Below are positions 1-9,104 of a DNA stretch of 33,889 nucleotides, piece by piece. The translations under genes were made by a program, and so were the position numbers. Source of the stretch: Eubacterium sp. (lineage in GTDB: Bacteria > Bacillota > Clostridia > Lachnospirales > Lachnospiraceae); contig JAGAOE010000063.1 of assembly GCA_017623885.1 (NCBI GenBank), positions 1 through 33,889 on the forward strand, written 5' to 3'. Position 1 is the stretch's first letter, and the number at the start of each line of letters is the position of its first letter. The notes under the pieces are model-generated. The model searched no databases. It saw only the letters and a program-made list of their open reading frames with translations, and had not been told where the DNA came from.

Positions 1-479
1 ACCAGCTCTAACGCTTTGTCGCCGTCTACAGTCTTAGGCGCTTCAAACTCAAAGTATACGCCCTTATCGTCCACGCTGTAAGTTAGTGTACCTTTCCCGT
101 TCTTGCTGCGTGCTAAAATCAAATGCCATGCCAATCCGTACCCTCGTACACAACGCTTCAAAATTTGAGATGCAGGTTCAATATAATCATCACCATTCTC
201 ATAAAACAGTGCGAAGATTTCCATTCCAACAATTTCACCGTCTGTTTCTGCCACAAAAAAGACATAATGATCACCCTGCGCTTTTACACGCAGTTTCACC
301 AAATCATAAAAATCTCGCTTAAAGTAGCTTTCTCCATATTCGTCTCGGATGCATTCCAGCATACCGCTTTCATCGCCTTCCCGGTATGGGCGAAGGCAAA
401 ATTTCTTTTTTGCTTTTGTCGTCTGATGCTCCAAGTTTTTTTCCAGCATCGGAAACTGCATCTGCTCTTTTTTTAACAC
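1..479 (-). CDS. GNAT-like acetyltransferase, N-terminal part (cut by window edge)
   Basis: The minus-strand frame is open from about 479 to the first base of the window, so the C-terminus is missing. Translation shows a GNAT-type beginning (FCLRPYREGDESGMLECI), a strand reading YVFFVAETDGEIVGMEIF, and a glycine-containing RGYGLAWHLI segment that fits the acetyl-CoA-binding motif A. I prefer the GTG at 479 because AGGTGG lies 8 nt upstream; the in-frame ATG at 461 has only a weak AAAAGAG site. The family transfers acetyl groups from acetyl-CoA to amines, but the substrate cannot be read here. It follows the MATE-ATPase gene by 84 nt on the same strand and may be its last partner in the STAS promoter unit. 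Plus-strand frames over this stretch look like shadows. Confidence 0.6.
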   Translation of the reverse strand, partial: MLKKEQMQFPMLEKNLEHQTTKAKKKFCLRPYREGDESGMLECIRDEYGESYFKRDFYDLVKLRVKAQGDHYVFFVAETDGEIVGMEIFALFYENGDDYIEPASQILKRCVRGYGLAWHLILARSKNGKGTLTYSVDDKGVYFEFEAPKTVDGDKALEL

Positions 480-563
480 TTATTTAACCACCTATCTCCA
501 GTATCACAAAGCGCTTTTCCTTGCATCCGCTTCACGACTCACCATTTCTTATCCAACTGTTGC

Positions 564-2339
564 TCATAAAATGACAACCAGATTATTCACGCCTAGTGTA
601 CGCCGAAACGTCACTGACTTCGCAGCTTCCGTAATCATGCGAATTCCCAAAGACTCATCCATCAGCAAATCTTCTTCGCTCATTCCGGACGTTCGCTTTC
701 GATAATCCGCGATCGGATCAAAAAGTTTTCCACCGCATCGAATACGCAGCAATACTTCTTCTTTGCTGAGCATAATACGCACATCTGCATACATGGATTC
801 ATCCTGTTCAAAGCAATGTTCATTTACCAACACGAGCATTTCTTCTAATGCCAGCGGAAGCATCATGCTATAGCGCATATCCAATTCCTGTTGCTCACAA
901 AACTCACTGATTTTTGCCGATGCGCCCACCGCTCCTTCTGCACTTCCCGGTACAGAAAACGAAATATACTGTCCTTCCGATGCCTCATATTCCAATAGCA
1001 ACACACCCTTTAACTGCGGATGCAGCTTTCTAATCACAACCGTAAGAAGCAGACATGTGAGCAGCGTCGCCACCTCTCCACACACGAACGAAGCTAACAT
1101 CCACTGTTCCATATGTATCCGTGTAAAGAGCCATGCCAGTAATGAAACAAATCCAAACGAACGTAAAAATGTCAAAATGGATGCAAGCGAATGATAGTTC
1201 ATCGTCATATAATAGAAAATCATACAATTCACGACTGCAGCCGGTATCAGACTTAACATCATCCAACAAATTGCAATCGCAGTTTGACCTACCATCGTCC
1301 AGCTTCGCATTCCAAATGCATATGCCAACGGCACACATCCCACCAGCGACACACCAAATAAAGAACTCATCAATATCAGTGCATATCTCACGGAGCTGCG
1401 CATTAGCATCCGAATGCTCGTATCATCTCTCTCACCGTAAAACACACCCACAAGTGGCGCAACTGCCTGACCAACGCCTGCTACAAATGCCGTCGCAAAA
1501 TTTAGTACCGCACTCGCTACTGCAAACACACTGGCTCCGTCTTCACCGAGCGTGCGCAAAATCAATGCATTCAGCACGATTGTTCGAAGCATATTACACA
1601 AATTGTTCAAAGCGGCAGCCGCCCCTGCTCGAATGATAACGATGCTGTCTCTGATTGCGTGATGCGGTATGCATAACGTTAACTGCTTTCCTTTGCCCAA
1701 AAACAATATTCCGGCGCCGACAATATCCGCTATTACGGTACTGATTACGACTGCAAGCGCTACACCTGTAATTCCGAAACCAGCCTGATAAAATAGGAGC
1801 ACCAACACAAAGTCAAGGACGCCCATCATACCGAAAATAGGCATGGAATAGCGCGCTCTTCCGTCTACACGCAAAAAATTGAACGGATAGTACATAAATG
1901 TCGTACATACTCCACCAACCAGTATAATCCTGCCATAATCTTCACACAAAATGTACAAATTTCCACTTGCACCTAACAATTCCAAAATTTGAGGAAAAAA
2001 GAAAATGCCTACTGTCGAGAATACTATCGGTATTACAAGAGAAAGAAGTAAGGATAAGGTCGCATATGCGCTGACCTGTGCATCTTCTTCTTTTCCCATT
2101 GCAATAGATGCACTGGTAGAGCCGCCGATGCTTATCGAGCAGCCCAACATGGCAAATACAAACGTTATCGGATTGATAATGTTCATTGCCGCCAGCGCCT
2201 CCTTGCCATATAGGTTTCCCGTCAGAAGGCTATTTACAAATGTAATCATCGTTGTTCCTAAAATCGAGATGATTGTCGGTGTGAGATATTTTTTCAGGGT
2301 ATTTTTGATAAAATAATTGTTATTCTCTAGTTCCGTCAT
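564..2339 (-). CDS. MATE-family transporter fused to a HATPase-like domain
   Basis: The 591-aa protein has about 450 residues of multi-helix MATE-type membrane protein (early motif ISILGTTMITFVNSLLTGNL, then two similar six-helix halves), followed by a soluble domain from about residue 458 to the end. That tail has the layout of the RsbW/SpoIIAB-type ATPase fold: LALEEMLVLVNEH (N-box position), RCGGKLFDP (G1 position), SLGIRMI (G2 position) and an ending with LGVNNLVVIL. MATE proteins export drugs or metabolites using Na+ or H+ gradients. The ATPase-like tail sits naturally with the STAS protein encoded just upstream, so a partner-switch arrangement is inferred. Key residues look altered: Leu where the N-box Asn is expected and CGG where D-x-G is expected, so ATP binding is doubtful. 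The start has only a weak upstream ribosome binding site (GTGAG). Confidence 0.85.
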   Translation of the reverse strand: MTELENNNYFIKNTLKKYLTPTIISILGTTMITFVNSLLTGNLYGKEALAAMNIINPITFVFAMLGCSISIGGSTSASIAMGKEEDAQVSAYATLSLLLSLVIPIVFSTVGIFFFPQILELLGASGNLYILCEDYGRIILVGGVCTTFMYYPFNFLRVDGRARYSMPIFGMMGVLDFVLVLLFYQAGFGITGVALAVVISTVIADIVGAGILFLGKGKQLTLCIPHHAIRDSIVIIRAGAAAALNNLCNMLRTIVLNALILRTLGEDGASVFAVASAVLNFATAFVAGVGQAVAPLVGVFYGERDDTSIRMLMRSSVRYALILMSSLFGVSLVGCVPLAYAFGMRSWTMVGQTAIAICWMMLSLIPAAVVNCMIFYYMTMNYHSLASILTFLRSFGFVSLLAWLFTRIHMEQWMLASFVCGEVATLLTCLLLTVVIRKLHPQLKGVLLLEYEASEGQYISFSVPGSAEGAVGASAKISEFCEQQELDMRYSMMLPLALEEMLVLVNEHCFEQDESMYADVRIMLSKEEVLLRIRCGGKLFDPIADYRKRTSGMSEEDLLMDESLGIRMITEAAKSVTFRRTLGVNNLVVIL

Positions 2340-2396
2340 AACCCATTCTCACTTTTCTCTTTTTACTTTATACACGAAATTCAAATGAGCATCGAA

Positions 2397-2696
2397 CTAC
2401 TCAATCGTCAGTATTCCACTAAAACCTGACATCTGGAATACCTGCATAACTGCTTGCGGTACATTCGTGAGTGTCATACTTCCACCCTTTGAATTTGCAG
2501 TCTTTTGTCCGATTAACAATGCTCTCAATCCCGCACTGGAAACATATTCTACTTCTGTAAAATCCAAAATCAGCTTTGAGCCTTTCTGAAATGCCTGCAA
2601 AATCGCATTCTGCAACTGCGGGCTTGTCGTGGTATCTACACGTCCTTCTACCTTCAACTGTATGGATTCTTCGGTTCTGGTCTCTGTAATATTCAT
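2397..2696 (-). CDS. STAS-domain anti-sigma factor antagonist-like protein
   Basis: This is a complete 99-aa SpoIIAA/RsbV-sized STAS domain. The signature is LILDFTEVEYVSSAGLRALL (about residues 42-61), with Ser53/Ser54 at the site that partner kinases phosphorylate in this family. The N-terminal strand (IQLKVEGRVDTTTSPQLQN) is also typical. STAS antagonists bind an anti-sigma or HATPase partner and are switched by serine phosphorylation. The ATG at 2696 has AAAGGA about 10 nt upstream. A strong promoter lies at 2737-2764, so the gene does not depend on the CIS operon. Its likely partner is the ATPase-like tail of the next gene, 57 nt downstream. No sigma factor or PP2C phosphatase is visible in the window. 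Confidence 0.9.
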   Translation of the reverse strand: MNITETRTEESIQLKVEGRVDTTTSPQLQNAILQAFQKGSKLILDFTEVEYVSSAGLRALLIGQKTANSKGGSMTLTNVPQAVMQVFQMSGFSGILTIE

Positions 2697-2736
2697 AATC
2701 TGCGCATCCTTTCTGAATCAAATATCATCTAATTCC

Positions 2737-2764
2737 ATTATAGCAATTTTAAAAAGAATGGCAA
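2737..2764 (-). promoter_or_regulatory. Sigma-A-type promoter for the STAS-MATE unit
   Basis: On the minus strand, -35 TTGCCA (2759-2764) and a perfect -10 TATAAT (2737-2742) are separated by 16 nt, and TGC before the -10 makes it an extended -10. It ends about 40 nt before the STAS start codon. The -35 overlaps the loop of the AT-rich hairpin at 2751-2772. Confidence 0.75.
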
Positions 2765-2772
2765 TTCTTTTT
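2751..2772 (-). terminator. AT-rich hairpin after the CIS operon, possible weak terminator
   Basis: AAAAAGAAT (2751-2759) and ATTCTTTTT (2764-2772) form a perfect 9-bp stem with a 4-nt loop, starting 13 nt after the stop of the last CIS gene. On the minus strand the stem ends in five T, giving an intrinsic-terminator look, but the stem is almost all A/T. It overlaps the -35 of the next promoter. Confidence 0.45.
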
Positions 2773-2784
2773 TGTAATTCCATA

Positions 2785-3879
2785 CTACTTTAACGTCACC
2801 ACACCATCCATTACCTGTGATTCATCCAGACCCGCATTTTCCACTTCAAATACACGTGCATTCATATCCAGATAACTATGTGAATCCAGTACACCATCAG
2901 ACTTCAGATGTACGATATGAATGTGGCTTCTCAGTGGTTTGAACTGATTCAATACATACATTAATTGTGATTTCTCCAGCTCTGAAACCGGATGATCTAC
3001 CAGCATAATCACATCATAAATACTATTTCCGTATAAAGCAGTAATATCTTCTCTATCAGACAAATAATCCTTCATGATATTATGTTCCAAAATCAGGACT
3101 TCTTCACCCAACATGATTTCTGCTATTCTGCTAATCGCCTTTTTGGTTCCTTTTATTTTATTTAATTCATAAGCTTCCCTGACCAGCGTGCGCAAAATCT
3201 GCTCACTTTGTATATCGCATGCCAAATCAATTCCAAGCCACGATCCATATGTCGTGAGCAACTGAATCGGACATTTATCAATATCCAATAAATCCGGCAA
3301 GGATTCGATATCCTGCTGAAAATCAGTGTAAATGCTCGAAAATATAGATAAATAGCGATGGAAAAATTCACCCCGCGCATGATAAATTTCCGGAAACGTC
3401 TGCATAAAGCTGTCTCCTCTGCGGTCTACACGAATATTTCTCAGCCAACCGCTTCCTTCACCTACAAATTCAATCACAAGATATAAATATCGACCCGTCT
3501 GCTCATATAGCAGTATATCATTTTTATTTACATGCTTTTTTGCTTCAACACGCTCTAAAAATTCTCGTTTTATCTCGTATCCTTCTTCCGGATCACAGAG
3601 GAAATCATCAATGTTTTTTGGATAATCCGAGCGATAAAACATACTCTCATTTAATGCCTTCGCATAGACATAGCATGTCATATTCTCAGAATAGTCTGCC
3701 TCAAATGAGATACGTCCCCAGATTCCGTCCAACGTCGCACAGTCAAGTGCACGCAAATACAAGATGTGTCTGGCTTGTGATTCATCCATCGTCAACGTTC
3801 CGTCTTCCTGTAGCATAAATCCAACCGTCAAACCACTTTCTATTCGGTTTTTTCTAATAGAATAGCAAATACCAGCCAT
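2785..3879 (-). CDS. Baseplate tail protein I-like (CIS/phage tail protein domain)
   Basis: The 364-aa protein has, at about residues 160-300, the helical signature of phage tail protein I and its eCIS relatives: a run including FPEIYHARGEFFHRYLSIF and DLLDIDKCPIQLLTTYGSWLG, then an arginine/lysine-rich helix (EAYELNKIKGTKKAISRI). The family sits at the outer edge of contractile baseplates, joining wedges to fibres or the base of the spike. The first 150 residues are beta-rich and not recognised; they may contact neighbours or receptors. It is the last gene of the CIS operon, 24 nt after the gp6-like wedge gene, with a good ribosome binding site (GGAGG). No separate tail-fibre gene follows. 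Confidence 0.8.
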   Translation of the reverse strand: MAGICYSIRKNRIESGLTVGFMLQEDGTLTMDESQARHILYLRALDCATLDGIWGRISFEADYSENMTCYVYAKALNESMFYRSDYPKNIDDFLCDPEEGYEIKREFLERVEAKKHVNKNDILLYEQTGRYLYLVIEFVGEGSGWLRNIRVDRRGDSFMQTFPEIYHARGEFFHRYLSIFSSIYTDFQQDIESLPDLLDIDKCPIQLLTTYGSWLGIDLACDIQSEQILRTLVREAYELNKIKGTKKAISRIAEIMLGEEVLILEHNIMKDYLSDREDITALYGNSIYDVIMLVDHPVSELEKSQLMYVLNQFKPLRSHIHIVHLKSDGVLDSHSYLDMNARVFEVENAGLDESQVMDGVVTLK

Positions 3880-3903
3880 TGTACTCCTCCTTCTAACTGT
3901 CTG

Positions 3904-6000
3904 TTACTTCACAAATATATCTATTTCCAAAGAAATCTCACCCGGATATAACAGACAATTTTCTATCGGATATATATCTGCATCTTTTAGCTTTGCCTGA
4001 TTGGCATGCTGCGGCTGCAAAGATAAATCATACACAAATTCAACACAATCCAGATTTTCTATCGCATGAAAGACTTCATTAAACTTTAATTCTTCGCCAA
4101 AATTTTTGTCCGTATTGACGTAATCGATACTTTCGCGAAGTGCCTGTTCAATCTGTTCTCTGCAATTCTCATATGTCGGCTTGACATAAATAGTACCCTT
4201 TACATTTACCGGCTCATATACCGGCGGAACAATCTCTATTCGCGTCGTCAGCAATCTGCGTTGTTCCAATTCCTGCTCAATCACACTTTTATAAATCGCA
4301 GATAGCTTCGGGAACGCTTCATCTGTACCGGGCTTTACTGCAATGCGCACACGGTTGTTAAAATCATCCATGTATGCTTTTACTTTATGTATGCAAAGCT
4401 GCGGTGTCTTTTTTACAAGCACTTCATAATCGGATGCCGTAACAGCGACATACGGCGTATACAAGTCATCAACAAAACGCTTGCGAACTGCCGGAATGCG
4501 CTCTCGAAAGCAGCCGCCTGTTCCCGGACCCGGATTCGTAAAACGTACCTGCCCCGGCACATGTCTGGTCACAAACTCACTTCCGGTACGAATATTTCCG
4601 ATTTCTCCGTCTGTCGTACTGCAACCACCTAAAAACAATTCAGCACCTATAAAATCACCGGCATCTTCGATCTGAATGGTTCCTTCATATTCCGATAAAT
4701 GATAATATAAATTTCCCGGCTCACTGTGTTCCGGTCTCACAAAATCGTACATCGGCAAACCATCTTTATCATAACGCCGTGCAATAATAGAAAATGAATC
4801 CGAAACTATTTTCTGATAAGGCAATTTTAGTACCTGATTATCATATCCCAGAACGGTTCCTATCGTATAGGAACGCATCGCTTCTTCCGTATATGCGACA
4901 ATACGCACTGCATTTTTTACTTTTTCCGGGCCGTATCCGTGATTCTTTTTGTCGAAAGAATAGATATGCATTCCATAGCCTTCCTTCTCAAAATCAAAAT
5001 ATCGTCCCTTCAAGTCATGCTCCGGTGCATATTCGTATTTGCGATAAGAGCCACCCTTTTCCTCTCGCGCAAACACATGCACATAGCCTTCTTCTGCCAA
5101 ATCGCTGAACAAGCGAATCGCCCCTGTCTTGTGAAAGGTCGTACACATGCTGCGTGTCTGCTTCTGCCATACCTCAAACAAAAATCCTTCCACCTGTATC
5201 AGCTTCGGGCAAATATCATAGTCTGCCCGTTCTAATGTCGCACGAACCACATAACCGCCACTCGGCATTTCTGTACAAACCACACAAGCCTCCTGCGGCA
5301 TTCGAATACGAATTTCACCGCTTGTCATAAAACAGTTTGAGCAGTCTCTGGTATTTACTTCCACAAAACCATTTTCTGTAAAGCATTCCCATTTTAAGTT
5401 TGCAAAGGTGTTGCGCCCTTTCTCCGGAAATTCATTTCGATTATAACGATCCGCAACAGTGACATACAAAATCAGCTCTTCGCCCGGTTCCGGCATCTGA
5501 TTTGTAACAAAATAAACACTGTATCCTTTTTTTGGCGTTTCTCCGAATATATATCCGGGAACCCGCACCTCCTTTTCACACAGGAGACTGTAATCAAACC
5601 ATTCATCCTCACGTTTTCCAAACACTCCGGTCACTCGTCCATCTGTCAATGTCGTGACGCGATTGGTCTCAAAATTCATTTCACCGATTTGAAACTGCTG
5701 ATTGGCAGGCAGATAAATCGGTTCTTTGACATTTTCTGCCGCCAGCAACAATCTGGCACATTTTCCTTTCTTTGCCCGAAAACCAACCAGACGCAACAGA
5801 TTTTGCAAAACCTGCGGTGTAATCTGATCAATCATATCTGCCTGTAGCGTCTCAAATGCAGTCAGATTTTCCAAAATCGTGATACCCGGATCTGACGGAT
5901 TAAAATTGGTCCACTCATTTGTGTAGAGAGGAATCTGTAACAGTGCTTCATTATAGCGTTCTTCAAATGTTTTTATATTCAATTTCTTACTATTTAACAT
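3904..6000 (-). CDS. Second large baseplate wedge protein (gp6/Pvc12-like)
   Basis: The 698-aa product carries the eCIS wedge layout. The start KTFEERYNEALLQIPLYT is followed by NFNPSDPGITILENLTAFET and LLRLVGFRAKKGKCARLLL; a later gp6/J-type segment has FTNPGPGTGGCFRERIPAVR and YVAVTASDYEVLVKKTPQ. It should assemble with the preceding J-type protein into the hexagonal baseplate around the spike. I start at the ATG at 6000 because AAAGGAGGGG lies directly upstream. A longer in-frame start at 6066 would add 22 residues that overlap the previous gene and do not look like family sequence. It lies 17 nt after the J-type gene and 24 nt before the tail protein I gene. Confidence 0.85.
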   Translation of the reverse strand: MLNSKKLNIKTFEERYNEALLQIPLYTNEWTNFNPSDPGITILENLTAFETLQADMIDQITPQVLQNLLRLVGFRAKKGKCARLLLAAENVKEPIYLPANQQFQIGEMNFETNRVTTLTDGRVTGVFGKREDEWFDYSLLCEKEVRVPGYIFGETPKKGYSVYFVTNQMPEPGEELILYVTVADRYNRNEFPEKGRNTFANLKWECFTENGFVEVNTRDCSNCFMTSGEIRIRMPQEACVVCTEMPSGGYVVRATLERADYDICPKLIQVEGFLFEVWQKQTRSMCTTFHKTGAIRLFSDLAEEGYVHVFAREEKGGSYRKYEYAPEHDLKGRYFDFEKEGYGMHIYSFDKKNHGYGPEKVKNAVRIVAYTEEAMRSYTIGTVLGYDNQVLKLPYQKIVSDSFSIIARRYDKDGLPMYDFVRPEHSEPGNLYYHLSEYEGTIQIEDAGDFIGAELFLGGCSTTDGEIGNIRTGSEFVTRHVPGQVRFTNPGPGTGGCFRERIPAVRKRFVDDLYTPYVAVTASDYEVLVKKTPQLCIHKVKAYMDDFNNRVRIAVKPGTDEAFPKLSAIYKSVIEQELEQRRLLTTRIEIVPPVYEPVNVKGTIYVKPTYENCREQIEQALRESIDYVNTDKNFGEELKFNEVFHAIENLDCVEFVYDLSLQPQHANQAKLKDADIYPIENCLLYPGEISLEIDIFVK

Positions 6001-6017
6001 TTGTTCTTCCCCTCCTT

Positions 6018-9000
6018 TTAATAATCGTCTACCGTCAGATGAACCTGATGTACGCCACTTCGACAAACCATAAACGGATTTTCTTTCACCTCTGATAATT
6101 CTACCTCGTGTGTACCTTTTTCATCGGTATATTTTGCAATCAACAATAATTTTCTTACGATTGCCTTGTGTTTCAAAACGTTTAACTTCATCAACAACTG
6201 GTTCTTCTTTGGCATCGCACCAATCTTCCAGCCGACTCCGTTTTCACTTTTTACCGGATCTAAATAATTAGCCAGACATTCGGTCAGCTCACTTCTGATC
6301 TCAAAGCTGTCTTCCATCTGCATACTTTTTGCCCATACGTCAACACATACATCAACAAAAATCGGCTCTACGATATGTATATGTTCCGGTGAAATCGTCA
6401 ATTCGCAGGACTCCAGCAAATGATTTCTCAAATCATCGGCTAAATTGTGGAAGTTGTAGCTTCCCACACGATAATCCTTCAGCAGAACAACAAACGTAAC
6501 AGCGTCTGCATCAATTGCTCCGTCTATGCGCTTTCCGGTCACACATTTTACTTGCGATATCGTGTCCGAATATGCCAATATCTCACGTTCAAAATCACTC
6601 ACAGAAACCAGACGTTTTCGCGAACGCAAAATGTTCGCGCCTCGCGCCAATGCACTGTCCAGATTTTCCATGTTACTTCCGCCATAAGCTTTAAACGGAT
6701 TTGTAATAGAGTTCAAGAATAAAAATTGAGCCTGTGCATCATTTATCATGCCTGCTTCTACGTTTCCAATCGCTCCCTCACAGCAACGAATGCGTACTTT
6801 AAACGCCACATCGTCTGTCACACGTGGAATCTCCAGGTGAACACCGTCACCAAAAATAAGACGGTTATTCATTCGGTCAAGTATATATCCTTTGTCATAT
6901 GCGTCATCATCCAGACGTTCGAGCTCTCTCCACTTAATATATAAAGCTGAGATTTCTCCGCGTGTATCATATTCTACACGGACAGTATCCGGTGAAGTAC
7001 GCAGCATTTCTTTTACTTCATTTTTTGTATAGCGGTCTCGCTCATTCACCCACAAATCAATGTCCAGAATATGATCGGTTCCAAGCGTAAAGAACATATT
7101 CGGTAACACTTCATCCAAATAAAAATCCTGTTCTTCTTTTGTCTCAATATTAGACACTTGCACCGCATTTAACCGGATATCATTAATTTTAGGAAGCATA
7201 TCCTCCGGTTCGTCCACACGTTTTACACGGCTTCGTGTAATGCGAATCCAATACCGCGTTTTTCCTTCCAGCGTAACCGGTGACATATCCGGTTGCGGCA
7301 TAAACAGCACCGTTCCGGTTCTTGTAAAGTTCGCGGTATGATCTACGACTTTAATCTGGCGAAATCCGGTGCGTGAACTATACGCAAAGTGACAACGCAG
7401 ACCATCGTAATAATTGCCTTCTGCAATATCAAAAAACAGACTGACCGGCCCCATTTCCATACGGTTGCGAAAACCGATATAAACCGCATCTTCGCTATAA
7501 TTGCTGACTGCAAAAGCCACAAATCGGCGATGCTCCTTTAACGCCTTTGTACAGTTTACCTTGCGCGTTGTATTGACCGCTATAAGCTGTGTCGGCTCTA
7601 CAAAGTGTTCTTTATAGCAATAAGATATTTTCATGTCCGAAATATGCGGATAGTGATGTACACACGGTCTCATATAACAGTTGTCAGACTTCAGCAACTG
7701 AATCCGCAAGCATCTGCCGTCATATGCTCCGGTAGCAGTCGCCACCCAGTCTGACGGGCATATAAATGACAGCTCATATCTGCCCTTCTTTTCGCGCGCG
7801 AACATCATACGGTATTCCTGCCGGCTTTCCAGCTTTTTCCAACCAATTCCGTTAAAATATTCAATCGCAATCTCATCTGCATACGCATCTGCAGGCATAT
7901 CATTGAAAATTACCTTCGGCTTTCTCTTAATAATTCTCAAGTCTTCCTGCTCTTTCGGTCGTATTACATCAATCATATGTTCCGGATATGATACTTCAAA
8001 GCTCATCGTCACCAATGCACCTGCTTTTGAAAAATAGTTATCATGTCCGATATAGCATTCCTGATATACAGCAAGCGTATCTCCAAACAAATCAAACTCA
8101 CTTACATCCAAATCTGTCGAACCATTATGTACAAATTGAGGAAGCGCATTTCTTCCTTCAGAGGAAAACTCGACACGTTCCATCTCGATATTCTCCGTGA
8201 CCGGCTCACAAGCTTCCAACACGATCATCTGATAAGTTCTCGCATCGATATCTATGGTATCCATCTGAGGCATCTGATTATTTTTCACCAAACGGAACAT
8301 CTTCTGATCGTTCAAATACGTTACTTCTGTAAATTCGCAGAGTTCACCTTCGCCATAATAACTAAATTTGTAGGCACCTTCACGAATCTTTTGAATCAGC
8401 ATCTCATCGCCGCTAATTCGGATATACAAAGGATTATCCTCTGTATCAAACACGCTCTCATGATAAAACAATAAGGCATTCCTTGAAATACTCGGCATTT
8501 TTCCAAAAATATGAAACGGCTGAATACGGTTAGACTGTACTTCTGCCTCTGCCTGCTCCGCCAAATCTTCGGTATGTTCTGCCTTTGACGGTATGAATTC
8601 CGGTGCTTTATAGTTTCCGAGCAACGGCATCACCAGTCCATCTCTGCCGTGCGTCATAAAAGCGGTTTCTAACACTGCATTTGACACATAGATACTATTT
8701 GATGTCTCGAATATAATCGGGCGCTCCGCATCTTCCGGTTGTGCCATCAACTGTGTCCCTTTCGGCAATTCCACTCCCGGTACGGTATCATTCACCAAAT
8801 CCAACAACACCATTGCATTCGACGGCTTTGCAGGAAGCAATGAAATATCAAGCATATTTACAAATTCCGTGTGATATTTTTCTATCACCTCATTGTACAT
8901 GCCTATATTTTCGCTCATCTGCTTGGCAAAAATCTTTGCAATTGTCGCACCGATATCCGGATTGTCTTTGGAATACTGCCATTCCGGTGTATACGACTCT

Positions 9001-9104
9001 GCAAGCTCCTGTATACGAGCTTCAATCGCATTCGCATCACGCATATCAATTTGATCAATCACTGTCTTCATCATATTGTTCTGATTCATATTGCTCTGAC
9101 TCAT
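6018..9104 (-). CDS. Large baseplate J/gp47-like wedge protein (Pvc11-like)
   Basis: This 1028-aa protein is the largest structural component here. Near the N-terminus it has the eCIS wedge motif SYTPEWQYSKDNPDIGATIA, followed by helices ending in DISLLPAKPSNAMVLLDL. At about residues 760-880 it has the baseplate J core: FGDGVHLEIP, then ITNPFKAYGGSNMENLDSAL and a VSVSDFEREILAYSD segment. J-type wedges form the iris ring that opens to trigger sheath contraction. The ATG at 9104 is chosen because AGAGGA lies 8 nt upstream; in-frame ATGs at 9089, 9074 and 9071 are alternatives created partly by a tandem repeat. The first 50 nt overlap the end of the gp25 gene. Confidence 0.88.
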   Translation of the reverse strand: MSQSNMNQNNMMKTVIDQIDMRDANAIEARIQELAESYTPEWQYSKDNPDIGATIAKIFAKQMSENIGMYNEVIEKYHTEFVNMLDISLLPAKPSNAMVLLDLVNDTVPGVELPKGTQLMAQPEDAERPIIFETSNSIYVSNAVLETAFMTHGRDGLVMPLLGNYKAPEFIPSKAEHTEDLAEQAEAEVQSNRIQPFHIFGKMPSISRNALLFYHESVFDTEDNPLYIRISGDEMLIQKIREGAYKFSYYGEGELCEFTEVTYLNDQKMFRLVKNNQMPQMDTIDIDARTYQMIVLEACEPVTENIEMERVEFSSEGRNALPQFVHNGSTDLDVSEFDLFGDTLAVYQECYIGHDNYFSKAGALVTMSFEVSYPEHMIDVIRPKEQEDLRIIKRKPKVIFNDMPADAYADEIAIEYFNGIGWKKLESRQEYRMMFAREKKGRYELSFICPSDWVATATGAYDGRCLRIQLLKSDNCYMRPCVHHYPHISDMKISYCYKEHFVEPTQLIAVNTTRKVNCTKALKEHRRFVAFAVSNYSEDAVYIGFRNRMEMGPVSLFFDIAEGNYYDGLRCHFAYSSRTGFRQIKVVDHTANFTRTGTVLFMPQPDMSPVTLEGKTRYWIRITRSRVKRVDEPEDMLPKINDIRLNAVQVSNIETKEEQDFYLDEVLPNMFFTLGTDHILDIDLWVNERDRYTKNEVKEMLRTSPDTVRVEYDTRGEISALYIKWRELERLDDDAYDKGYILDRMNNRLIFGDGVHLEIPRVTDDVAFKVRIRCCEGAIGNVEAGMINDAQAQFLFLNSITNPFKAYGGSNMENLDSALARGANILRSRKRLVSVSDFEREILAYSDTISQVKCVTGKRIDGAIDADAVTFVVLLKDYRVGSYNFHNLADDLRNHLLESCELTISPEHIHIVEPIFVDVCVDVWAKSMQMEDSFEIRSELTECLANYLDPVKSENGVGWKIGAMPKKNQLLMKLNVLKHKAIVRKLLLIAKYTDEKGTHEVELSEVKENPFMVCRSGVHQVHLTVDDY

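Noticed and set aside
86-476. Plus-strand open frames at the left end
   Set aside because: They lie antisense to the GNAT-like frame, have Cys/His/Phe-rich random composition and no ribosome binding site; the minus frame is open to the edge and reads as a known fold.
3904-6066. Longer start at 6066 for the gp6-like gene
   Set aside because: The extra 22 residues overlap the J gene and look like out-of-frame sequence; the strong GGAGGGG site points to the ATG at 6000.
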